From NCBI GenBank assembly GCA_024643325.1, contig JAHEND010000034.1, positions 1 to 64,000 of the forward strand: a DNA stretch of 64,000 nt. Reading direction: 5' to 3'. Of this stretch, positions 53,957 through 62,186 are shown piece after piece (position 1 is the stretch's first letter; each line of letters opens with the position of its first letter). Under the pieces are notes generated by a model that ran no database searches, was not told the origin of the DNA, and saw only the letters and a list, made by a program, of their open reading frames with translations. Position numbers and translations under genes: made by a program. The DNA comes from Sediminicola sp. GTDB lineage: Bacteria > Bacteroidota > Bacteroidia > Flavobacteriales > Flavobacteriaceae.

Positions 53957-56644
53957 CTATAAATCGTATTTGAGCTTAAAAACTACATACCTGGGTTGCA
54001 CCATATAAGCAGAAGAACTGATAAACAAGTCATTGAATCCATCTTGATTCAAAGCCTCTGTATTCAGTGCATTGGTCACTTGAATATTATACTCCCAATT
54101 GCTGTCTTTTTTTTGATAAGAGAGGTTGGCATTTAGAAAGGCATATTCATTGTCTGCTGTTTCTGCAGCATCTCTGTAATGGTAATAATCGTAATCTGCG
54201 GTGAAAATAAAGGACTTTAAAAACAACATATCTAATTTTGCGAAAGGCCTGTCGGTATAAAAAGTACTTAACCTGCCTGCGTTGTTATAATCATTTACGG
54301 TATAAGAATAACCCAATTCTAGATTAGGTGCCGCACTGAAATTTGTTGCTAAAGACCCTCTATACGTCTGGGTAAAAGATTTAGACACTCTAGGGGTATT
54401 GTTTATGACATTGTTTAAAATAGACTGAGAAAAGTTGGCCCTACTACTCACTTTAATTTTTCCAAAGGTTCTTTGATAATTCGCTGAACCTGTATAAGTC
54501 TCGTCTGGTAGTGCGGCATTAATGGTGGTATTCACCTGATTAATCCCTGTAATGACCCCTGCATTTTTAAAGGCATCTATTCTTTTATTGTACGCGAAAT
54601 TGGCAAATACGTTTTGAAAATTAAACATATTAAAACTAAAGAAATTTAAACTAGCGCTGTGGTATAGTGCACTTTCTAAATCTCTATTCCCCTGGTAAAT
54701 AGCGTTGTAATTGCTAAACACATATCCAGCTGCCAAATTATTAATATCTGTAAACTCTCTAGCAATGCTGTAGTTCAAACGAATATTTTCTGACTTTCTC
54801 ATCTGAAAATTAACAAACAAATCAGGCACAATATTAGTCAGATTGTCGGTCACTGAACTACCCAATTGGGTATTGGTTGCCTTGTAACTGTGCACGTTAA
54901 ATCCAGGATTAAAGGTGAATTTTCCTGTAATTACTTTATAATGAAATCCTGCATAGAGATCCTGAAAATCAAATCTTACCTCATTTTTAAACAAATTATC
55001 CTCTAAAAACGCCGTGGTATTTCCCTCTAATAACTCGAAAATAGAAGACTGGAAGGACTGCTTACTCAGCGTAGTTCCTATACTAAAATTTAAATTACTC
55101 TTGGGGCCTGTTACTAGATAATAATCTAGCTTAGCATCTAATTTATTGGTGGTGACTTCCTGTGCTTGATTAATGTTAAACCCAAGACCATTTCCAACCA
55201 ATGGTAATACGCCATTAAAAGGCTCCTGCGTTCTGACCGCATTGTAAAAAGGATCTTCCTTTTGGTACATATGTTGCCCTTGAAAAGCAAATATATGCTG
55301 ATCAGAAAGGGTATAATACAGCCCTGTATTCTGGGTCACTGTAATAGGATCCTGTGTTTTGTTTTCCACAATATCTTCATTGACTATCGCCCTAGAAGAA
55401 AGGAGTCTTTGCTCCTCCTGGGAAGATTGTTTCAATAGCACATCATAGTCCCACTGCAATTGAGAAGAGGGCTTATACCTAGCACTAAACTTACCCAATC
55501 CTAAAGTAGCTTTTTGGTCCGTATTGGTGGTAGATTGCTCTGTTTGGTTAGACACTATAAACTGCCGAGCGGTAATGGTTTCCAAGAGGGTTCCTGTATA
55601 GGAATATATGGCAAAACCACTGAGATCCAAGGCGGGTGTGGCAGCGTAATTAAAATTAGCCGCCCCAAATTTTGTGTCTATGGCTTTGGCCCTATTGTTT
55701 TGTAGCAATGATATGCCCAATGAATTATTAGTGGCATTAAACTGAGTACCCCCTGCCCTACTAAAATTGGCCATGCCTCCCGTGAAATTAAAGAAATCTC
55801 TGGGCGTAAAAGGCAGTTCACCAATGTTGTTAACATCTGTGATGAGGTTTACAGAAAACTTTGGACTGTAAAAAAAGACTTTAGGGTGTGCCAAGAAGGT
55901 ATTGTCCAAACCTTTCCCTGCGGTGATTTCTCCAAACCAAAAGCGTTCCTTCCCTTCTTTGAGCTTAATATTAATAGCCACATTATCTTGGTTGTTGGTC
56001 ACCCCACTTAACTGGCTTACCTCAGAATAATTCCTGAGCACCTCTACCTTAGAAACCGCATTGGCCGGAATATTCTTTGTAGCTAATTTGGTGTCTCCGT
56101 CAAAGAAATCTTTACCGTTCACCATAATTTTTCCCACTTTTTTTCCCTCAGCCTCTATTTCACCGTCGTCATTGATTTCTAAACCTGGTAATTTTTTAAT
56201 GACATCTCCCAACTTTTTTTCGGTACCACTCACAAAAGAGTCTGTGTTATAAACAATCGTATCACCTTGAATGGTCACCGGAATTTCATAGGTAAGCTCC
56301 ACCTCATCTAAGGCCTCTGCTTGAGCCTCTAAAACAACGTCTTTTAAAAAATCTTGCAAAGTAGTCGTAACCAAATACTCTTTTGGAGTAAAACCAATAT
56401 AACTCACCTTGACCCTATAAGTGGTATTGGCGTTCACTATAATTTTATAGCGCCCATTGGGATCTGTAATACCAAAGCCATCTAGTGACTTAGTAGCTTC
56501 ATTAATGGCCACCACATTGGCCATATCTAAACCAACACCTGAGGAATCTTTAACGACTCCAGTAATAGTTACTTTTTGTGCTTGAACCAATTGTACTAGG
56601 CCAAACACGAGTGTAGCCAAGACATATTTTAAATTTTTATTCAT
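53957..56644 (-). CDS. Outer membrane beta-barrel (TonB-receptor-like) protein
   Basis: The 895-residue protein has a signal peptide (1-22, ending V-Q-A-Q) and an N-terminal carboxypeptidase-regulatory-like domain (I-T-G-V-V-K-D-S-S-G-V ... D-P-N-G-R-Y ... Y-I-G-F-T-P-K-E), then a long beta-rich barrel ending in V-F-K-L-K-Y-D-L. It belongs to the outer membrane beta-barrel family near TonB receptors; a clear TonB box or SusC plug signature is not seen. Its start overlaps the stop of the GLPGLI gene by one base (TAATG), so the two work as a pair. Confidence 0.85.
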   Translation of the reverse strand: MNKNLKYVLATLVFGLVQLVQAQKVTITGVVKDSSGVGLDMANVVAINEATKSLDGFGITDPNGRYKIIVNANTTYRVKVSYIGFTPKEYLVTTTLQDFLKDVVLEAQAEALDEVELTYEIPVTIQGDTIVYNTDSFVSGTEKKLGDVIKKLPGLEINDDGEIEAEGKKVGKIMVNGKDFFDGDTKLATKNIPANAVSKVEVLRNYSEVSQLSGVTNNQDNVAINIKLKEGKERFWFGEITAGKGLDNTFLAHPKVFFYSPKFSVNLITDVNNIGELPFTPRDFFNFTGGMANFSRAGGTQFNATNNSLGISLLQNNRAKAIDTKFGAANFNYAATPALDLSGFAIYSYTGTLLETITARQFIVSNQTEQSTTNTDQKATLGLGKFSARYKPSSQLQWDYDVLLKQSSQEEQRLLSSRAIVNEDIVENKTQDPITVTQNTGLYYTLSDQHIFAFQGQHMYQKEDPFYNAVRTQEPFNGVLPLVGNGLGFNINQAQEVTTNKLDAKLDYYLVTGPKSNLNFSIGTTLSKQSFQSSIFELLEGNTTAFLEDNLFKNEVRFDFQDLYAGFHYKVITGKFTFNPGFNVHSYKATNTQLGSSVTDNLTNIVPDLFVNFQMRKSENIRLNYSIAREFTDINNLAAGYVFSNYNAIYQGNRDLESALYHSASLNFFSFNMFNFQNVFANFAYNKRIDAFKNAGVITGINQVNTTINAALPDETYTGSANYQRTFGKIKVSSRANFSQSILNNVINNTPRVSKSFTQTYRGSLATNFSAAPNLELGYSYTVNDYNNAGRLSTFYTDRPFAKLDMLFLKSFIFTADYDYYHYRDAAETADNEYAFLNANLSYQKKDSNWEYNIQVTNALNTEALNQDGFNDLFISSSAYMVQPRYVVFKLKYDL

Positions 56645-57609
56645 TAATTGCGAATCATAATTCTTGTGCCTCCTGATCTTCCTCTACCTCTAAATTGTTC
56701 CGACATTTCCAATGCCTTTTTAGTCATGGTCTCATGGTATTCTTTTTGTGAAACTTTCTTACCCTTTTTAGGTGCCTCAATGGCTATTTTCTCTTTAGGA
56801 TTGATCGTTATTTTAGAACATAAAATAGCCGTTCTTCCCTCTGATACTTCTAAAATAAGACCTGGTAATCCCCAATACTCTCCTGGGCCCTGACTAATGG
56901 GAATATCCAAGGTATACCATGCTGTAACAGTTACTTCATTGGGAATTTCTATTCTAGAAGACAGAGAATTATCTGTTTCTGAATCACTTTTTTCATTGGC
57001 TATTGTGGTCAAGGAATCCTTATTACCCCTGGCAACTCCATCCTTAGTTTTTGTTGAATCCTTGCCTACAACTCCTGTCCTTTCACCTCTTTGACCAGGC
57101 CTCATTCTACTAAAAACAGACCTCATAGTAGTGTCTAATTGTTTTACAGCAGTAGCTTTATAACAAGTATACTGCCCTATTTGCTTGGTTTCTGCAGTTA
57201 AAGTCCAAGCCAATGGCTTTAAGGTATCTTCTACCAAAAAAGGCTTTCCAAAAATATCTGTTTCATTGGTGTAAGTCTGAGCTTGAATGTTCTTATAGTA
57301 AACGCCTGAACCCCCACCTAAACCCATAAATCGCATTCCTACTCTACCTCCTGTACCTGGTTGGTCTAGTTTTTGCTCTTCCTCATAAGTAGAAGCTGTT
57401 CTATTGAAATTCAATATAAAAGTCTTTTCTAGCATAGATTTCATTCGCTCTTGAATCATCTTCTTTTGGGCTTCAGGCATCTGTCTACCTCCGAAATTCA
57501 TGTCTACCGTAGATTTAGACATATAGGTAGCCGTCCCTTGAAAGTCTTGGGCTACTCCAACTGTTTGTGCAATTATGACTATAAAAAGCGTCTTAAAAAA
57601 TGTGTTCAT
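56644..57609 (-). CDS. GLPGLI family protein
   Basis: This exported 321-residue protein (signal peptide ends V-G-V-A-Q) carries the family motif G-L-P-G-L-I near residue 237, preceded by Y-T-L-D-I-P-I-S-Q-G-P-G-E-Y-W. A low-complexity Lys/Ser/Thr/Asp segment lies around residues 170-210. The family is found in Bacteroidota, usually beside an outer-membrane barrel or peptidase, as here. Function is unknown. The 203-base gap before it, shared with the deoxynucleoside kinase gene, shows no clear promoter. Confidence 0.9.
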   Translation of the reverse strand: MNTFFKTLFIVIIAQTVGVAQDFQGTATYMSKSTVDMNFGGRQMPEAQKKMIQERMKSMLEKTFILNFNRTASTYEEEQKLDQPGTGGRVGMRFMGLGGGSGVYYKNIQAQTYTNETDIFGKPFLVEDTLKPLAWTLTAETKQIGQYTCYKATAVKQLDTTMRSVFSRMRPGQRGERTGVVGKDSTKTKDGVARGNKDSLTTIANEKSDSETDNSLSSRIEIPNEVTVTAWYTLDIPISQGPGEYWGLPGLILEVSEGRTAILCSKITINPKEKIAIEAPKKGKKVSQKEYHETMTKKALEMSEQFRGRGRSGGTRIMIRN

Positions 57610-57812
57610 AATGATTAATTGTTTAGACTTTGACTAAAGGATTGATAATAAGTTTAATCTAAAGTCAAAAAAAACACATCCAAAAAAGAAGAAAGCCCTT
57701 CACCCTAAAATCGCAAACACTTTTAGTCATTTAGATTTTATAAAATTGCAGAAAATAGGTATCTTGTTGCCCCCTTTAAAAAAGGACCAAGACCTAACAA
57801 AGACCTAAACGT

Positions 57813-58427
57813 ATGCATGTAGCTATTGCTGGAAATATTGGCGCAGGAAAAACCACGCTCACCAAACTACTCTCTAAACACTATAAATGGGATGCACACT
57901 TTGAAGAAGTAGAAGATAATCCATACTTAGATGATTTTTACAATCAGATGGAACGTTGGAGTTTTAACCTCCAAATTTTCTTCCTCAATAGCAGATACAG
58001 ACAAATTCTAGAGATTAGAGAATCTTGCAAGAACATTATCCAAGACAGAACCATTTACGAAGACGCTTTCATATTCGCACCTAACTTACATGCCATGGGG
58101 CTTATGACCAATAGAGATTTTAACAACTACAAGCAGTTGTTTGAGCTCATGGAAAAATTAGTGCAACCACCAGAACTAGTTATTTACCTGAGGAGTTCAG
58201 TTCCTAACCTAGTGAGCCAAATCCAAAAAAGAGGCCGTGAATACGAAAATACCATCTCCATAGACTACCTCAGCAGGCTAAACGAACGCTATGAAGCTTG
58301 GGCACACGGCTACACCAATAGTAAATTATTGGTCATAGACGTAGACCCTCTAGATTTTGTAGCCAACCCAGAAGACCTGGGATCTATCATTGAAAAAATA
58401 GATGCCGAGATTAATGGTTTGTTTTAA
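57813..58427 (+). CDS. Deoxynucleoside kinase
   Basis: The 204-residue kinase phosphorylates deoxynucleosides for salvage. It has P-loop G-N-I-G-A-G-K-T-T at 7-15, the catalytic E-E-V-E-D-N-P-Y near 36, the D-R-T-I-Y-E-D motif near residue 78, and the R-x-R-x-E-Y-E-N lid-like segment R-G-R-E-Y-E. Substrate base preference cannot be set. It converges on the Gre-like gene with 2 bases between stops. Confidence 0.92.
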   Translation: MHVAIAGNIGAGKTTLTKLLSKHYKWDAHFEEVEDNPYLDDFYNQMERWSFNLQIFFLNSRYRQILEIRESCKNIIQDRTIYEDAFIFAPNLHAMGLMTNRDFNNYKQLFELMEKLVQPPELVIYLRSSVPNLVSQIQKRGREYENTISIDYLSRLNERYEAWAHGYTNSKLLVIDVDPLDFVANPEDLGSIIEKIDAEINGLF

Positions 58428-58429
58428 AC

Positions 58430-58882
58430 TTAAATCACCTCCAAAACTTTTATCTCGTTACCTCTAAAAGAAAAGGATTCTCCGGGTTTCTTGCCTAGTA
58501 GTAATTGCCCTATGGGGCTTTGGGGAGAGATGCAATAGATGTTTTTTTGTTGATGGGAAAAGGCATCGGCCGGGACGGCCAGAAAATAGCTTGCCAAAGA
58601 TGTGTGTACCAATGCACCGGGGGCTATTTGAGCGATAGTAGCCCTGTTTTTTAAGCTGCCCAATGTCTTTAGATCTTGGTCATTGCGTTCGCGTTGCTGG
58701 GCGAGCTTTTCACGTTCTAACTGAATCATGGCCCTACCCGTTTCGTGTTTGTCTCCTGCAGAACTCTTACCTTCACTGTCCAACGCTTCCAATAAAGATT
58801 GGTCTTGTACCAAATAGTCATTGGCTTTTTGGCGTAAAAAAGATTCACAATGGGTAAATACTGCAGATTTAAGGGCTTCCAT
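58430..58882 (-). CDS. GreA/GreB C-terminal-domain-like protein
   Basis: The 150-residue protein has a C-terminal half resembling the Gre FKBP-like domain (I-S-P-Q-S-P-I-G-Q-L-L-L-G-K-K-P-G-E-S-F near residue 118). The N-terminal part is helical and charged, but the acidic tip that Gre factors insert into RNA polymerase is not clearly preserved. It may bind RNA polymerase without cleavage activity. Databases often mislabel this type; I cannot give a firm function. Confidence 0.7.
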   Translation of the reverse strand: MEALKSAVFTHCESFLRQKANDYLVQDQSLLEALDSEGKSSAGDKHETGRAMIQLEREKLAQQRERNDQDLKTLGSLKNRATIAQIAPGALVHTSLASYFLAVPADAFSHQQKNIYCISPQSPIGQLLLGKKPGESFSFRGNEIKVLEVI

Positions 58883-58895
58883 ATAGTGGTGATTT

Positions 58896-58928
58896 AAAAA
58901 AGCCCATAGTAGGTGAACTATGGGCTTT
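58896..58928 (-). terminator. Intrinsic terminator of hppA
   Basis: AAAGCCCATAGT (58899-58910) pairs with ACTATGGGCTTT (58917-58928), 12 perfect pairs around a 6-base loop. On the minus strand it follows the hppA stop by about 30 bases and ends in a T run (58901-58896). Confidence 0.85.
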
Positions 58929-58957
58929 TATGGGGATAACCCCTTATGTTTGAATGG

Positions 58958-61363
58958 TTATTTACGTACGTCCATTTTTTGAATTTCTATGGAAATCTCA
59001 CTACCGGATTGGCTGTCAATGTCTGCCTGAAAGGCAGCCAACTCTTCCTGTACACTGGCTTCTGTTCCTTCAAATACACGCTCTACTGTTTTGGTTTCAC
59101 CATTTTCAGTAATAGTGTAAACTACACTTGCAGACACCTCATCCTGATCATTGCTGCTCGCATTTACAGAAACAGAAATTTCTTTATGAGACTCATGCAA
59201 TCCCTCTGTAGTGTGACCCTCTCCTAAAATAGGCGCAATCACAAGTCCTACCAGACAGGTGAGCTTAATTAGAATATTCATAGAAGGTCCTGAAGTATCT
59301 TTGAATGGATCTCCCACGGTATCTCCAGTCACGGCAGCTTTGTGCGCGTCTGAGCCTTTGTAGGTCATTTCTCCGTTAATCATGACACCAGCCTCAAAGG
59401 ATTTTTTAGCGTTGTCCCAGGCACCACCAGCGTTGTTTTGGAAAATAGCCCACATAACTCCACTCACACAAACACCAGCCATATAGCCTCCTAAAGGTTC
59501 TGCACCGAATATAAGTCCTATTAATATAGGGGTGATGATGGTAATTAATCCAGGTAGAATCATTTCCTTAAGAGCTGCTTTGGTAGAAATGTCAACACAT
59601 TTAGCGTATTCAGGTGTTCCGGTTCCTTCCATGATTCCAGGAATTTCACGGAACTGTCTTCTCACTTCTTGTACCATTTCCATAGCTGCTTTTCCAACAG
59701 ATTGCATGGCTAAGGCGGAGAAGACCACTGGAATCATTCCTCCAACAAATAACATGGCCAACACGTCTGCCTTAAATATATTGATCCCGTCAATACCAGT
59801 GAAAGTCACGTAGGCAGCAAATAAGGCCAAGGCAGTTAATGCCGCAGAGGCAATAGCAAAACCTTTACCAACTGCTGCGGTGGTGTTCCCTACCGAATCT
59901 AAAATATCTGTACGCTCCCTTACTTCTGGGGCCAATTCACTCATTTCTGCTACCCCTCCGGCGTTGTCTGCGATGGGTCCAAAGGCGTCTATAGCTAATT
60001 GCATGGCTGTGGTGGCCATCATGGCCGATGCCGCAAGCGCTACTCCATAAAAACCTGCCAATTCATAAGATCCGTATATGGCAGCTGCAAACAAAATAAC
60101 CGAAGAAAAAGTAGATTTCATTCCCACCGCTAATCCTGCAATAATATTGGTGGCAGCTCCAGTAGAACTGTTTTCTACAATATCCATTACTGGCTTTTTA
60201 CCCAAAGAAGTGTAGTAAGCAGTTACAAAAGAAATTAAGGCACCTACTGCCAGTCCAATACAGGCTGAATAAAAAACGTTAATGGATGGAATGTCTTTGA
60301 TACCCTCTCCAAAGAAATTCATCTGTAGAGTAGCAGGAAGCATCCAATCAATTAAGAACCAAGAGGCTACTAAGGTCAGGGCAATGGCTACCCAGTTTCC
60401 TGTGTCTAATGCGCGTTGCACTTGAGATTCTTTAGCGTCGTTGGAGGAAATTCTCACTAAGAAAGTTCCTACTATTGAGGCTAAAATTCCTACACCTGCT
60501 ATTACAACAGGTAATAAAATAGGGCCCATATTGTTGAATACATCTGTGAAGGATCCTCCAGCAGACATGTCTTTAATCAAGTAATTACCTAATACCATAG
60601 CGGCTAATACGGTGGCTACATAAGAGCCAAAAAGATCTGCTCCCATACCGGCTACATCGCCTACATTGTCTCCTACGTTGTCTGCAATAGTGGCTGGGTT
60701 TCTAGGGTCGTCTTCAGGAATTCCTGCTTCTACTTTCCCTACTAAGTCTGCACCAACGTCTGCTGCTTTGGTATAAATACCACCACCCACACGAGCGAAA
60801 AGTGCAATAGATTCTGCCCCTAAAGAGAATCCAGCGAGGGTTTCTAGTACCACGGTCATATTATCGTAAAAACTTCCTTCTGCCCCCATGAATTGGCCTA
60901 AGAAAAATAAGAACAATAAACTAAGGCCTAACACCGCCAAACTAGCTACTCCTAGACCCATCACAGTACCTCCACTAAAAGACACCTTTAGTGCTTGTGG
61001 TAAGCTGGTCTTGGCTGCTTCTGCTGTTCTTGCGTTGGAGTCTGTAGCAATTCTCATCCCTATATTCCCCGCTAAAGCAGAAAGAATGGCTCCAAAAATA
61101 AAGGCGGGAACAATCATCCAACTGGTGGTTTCTACCACTAAGGATATTCCGTATAATGCCACAGAGGCTATAACCACAAAAATGGCTAAAAGCCTGTATT
61201 CTGCTCCTAAAAAGGCGAGCGCTCCTTCCTTGATGGCTTTAGAAATGCCTTGCATTTTTTCATCGCCAGCGGCTTGTTTTTTTACCCATGCCATTTTAAC
61301 AAACATGAATAATAATCCTAAAACAGCTAAGGCTATAGGAAGAAAAATAATATTAGATTCCAT
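58958..61363 (-). CDS. hppA: K+-dependent membrane pyrophosphatase with C-terminal tail
   Basis: The 801-residue integral membrane enzyme couples pyrophosphate hydrolysis to H+ or Na+ pumping. It has about 16 helices, the substrate site [20 protein letters not shown] and D-N-V-G-D-N-V-G-D. The segment [10 protein letters not shown] has Ala where K+-independent pumps have Lys, so it is K+-dependent and may pump Na+. After the last helix (about residue 710) lies a hydrophilic tail of about 90 residues, Ser/Glu-rich, absent from most relatives. Confidence 0.94.
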   Translation of the reverse strand: MESNIIFLPIALAVLGLLFMFVKMAWVKKQAAGDEKMQGISKAIKEGALAFLGAEYRLLAIFVVIASVALYGISLVVETTSWMIVPAFIFGAILSALAGNIGMRIATDSNARTAEAAKTSLPQALKVSFSGGTVMGLGVASLAVLGLSLLFLFFLGQFMGAEGSFYDNMTVVLETLAGFSLGAESIALFARVGGGIYTKAADVGADLVGKVEAGIPEDDPRNPATIADNVGDNVGDVAGMGADLFGSYVATVLAAMVLGNYLIKDMSAGGSFTDVFNNMGPILLPVVIAGVGILASIVGTFLVRISSNDAKESQVQRALDTGNWVAIALTLVASWFLIDWMLPATLQMNFFGEGIKDIPSINVFYSACIGLAVGALISFVTAYYTSLGKKPVMDIVENSSTGAATNIIAGLAVGMKSTFSSVILFAAAIYGSYELAGFYGVALAASAMMATTAMQLAIDAFGPIADNAGGVAEMSELAPEVRERTDILDSVGNTTAAVGKGFAIASAALTALALFAAYVTFTGIDGINIFKADVLAMLFVGGMIPVVFSALAMQSVGKAAMEMVQEVRRQFREIPGIMEGTGTPEYAKCVDISTKAALKEMILPGLITIITPILIGLIFGAEPLGGYMAGVCVSGVMWAIFQNNAGGAWDNAKKSFEAGVMINGEMTYKGSDAHKAAVTGDTVGDPFKDTSGPSMNILIKLTCLVGLVIAPILGEGHTTEGLHESHKEISVSVNASSNDQDEVSASVVYTITENGETKTVERVFEGTEASVQEELAAFQADIDSQSGSEISIEIQKMDVRK

Positions 61364-61429
61364 AAATAAGTAATTGAGTTTAAGTTTAGTTTATGTTATA
61401 AGCCCCCTAATGTAGCAAAATATGCGTTA

Positions 61430-61461
61430 AAAAAAAAGGCGCCCCTGCGGGGCGCCTTTTT
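61430..61461 (-). terminator. Intrinsic terminator of ppa
   Basis: GGCGCCCC (61438-61445) pairs with GGGGCGCC (61449-61456) with a TGC loop, flanked by A and T runs. On the minus strand it is 20 bases after the ppa stop and ends in eight Ts. Confidence 0.88.
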
Positions 61462-61480
61462 ACAAATTTCTGCATTTCGG

Positions 61481-62008
61481 TTACTTAATAGTTACCTCTG
61501 CTAATGGAACGTCTGAATCTTTAAAACGATTCACACACTTGGCCACAATTTCTTTAGCCTCATGAACGTCACCCCATCCACCAACGTCAACTTTTTTCTT
61601 CTCTAAGTCTTTATACACTTTAAAGAAGTGCTCTATCTCTTTAATCAAGTGAGGGTTTAAGTCAGATAAGTCATTGGCTTTATTCCAATTCGGGTCAGAA
61701 ACCGGCACACAAACTACTTTTTCATCTGGGCCTTTTTCATCTGCCATGTGGAACACACCAATGGGTTTCACTTCCATGACACAACCTGGAAAAGTAGGCT
61801 CAGTAACTAGTACCAACACATCTAATGGATCTCCATCTAAGGCCAATGTTTCTGGTACAAATCCGTAATCTGCTGGGTACATCATTGAAGAAAAAATCAT
61901 TCGGTCGTAACGGATTTTCTTCAACTCAAAATCGTACTCATATTTATTTCTACTTCCTTTTGGAATCTCAATTAAAACATCAAAAGAGGTAATGTCTTTT
62001 TCGCTCAT
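61481..62008 (-). CDS. ppa: Soluble inorganic pyrophosphatase
   Basis: The 175-residue family I pyrophosphatase has the motif D-G-D-P-L-D-V-L-V-L near residue 76 with the metal-binding Asp residues, plus K-Y-E-Y-D at the start and D-x-x-K-K-V-D-V-G-G-W-G near 142. It is cytosolic and hydrolyses the PPi made by biosynthesis (SAM and tRNA charging included). A membrane pyrophosphatase gene lies directly downstream, which would use the same substrate for ion pumping. Confidence 0.96.
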   Translation of the reverse strand: MSEKDITSFDVLIEIPKGSRNKYEYDFELKKIRYDRMIFSSMMYPADYGFVPETLALDGDPLDVLVLVTEPTFPGCVMEVKPIGVFHMADEKGPDEKVVCVPVSDPNWNKANDLSDLNPHLIKEIEHFFKVYKDLEKKKVDVGGWGDVHEAKEIVAKCVNRFKDSDVPLAEVTIK

Positions 62009-62037
62009 ATTATTTAATCTATTTATTTTTCAGGGGG

Positions 62038-62045
62038 CAAAAATA
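62038..62045 (-). promoter_or_regulatory. -7 box for ppa
   Basis: The minus strand reads TATTTTTG, an exact TAnnTTTG match, 29 bases before the ppa start. No TTG at the proper -33 distance. Confidence 0.45.
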
Positions 62046-62186
62046 CGGCCTATCCATGGTTTATACTAACTACTTGGTTGTTTTTTTTATTCCAGTGCTT
62101 GAAAAACAGATACTGGCTCAAATTCGAAAAGCATTTTTAAAAACTCCTTTAAGCAAGACTCTTTAAAAAGCCCTCTGGCAAAACCC

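Noticed and set aside
60888-61373. 161-codon open frame on the plus strand over hppA
   Set aside because: Antisense to conserved membrane helices of hppA; no recognisable protein features.
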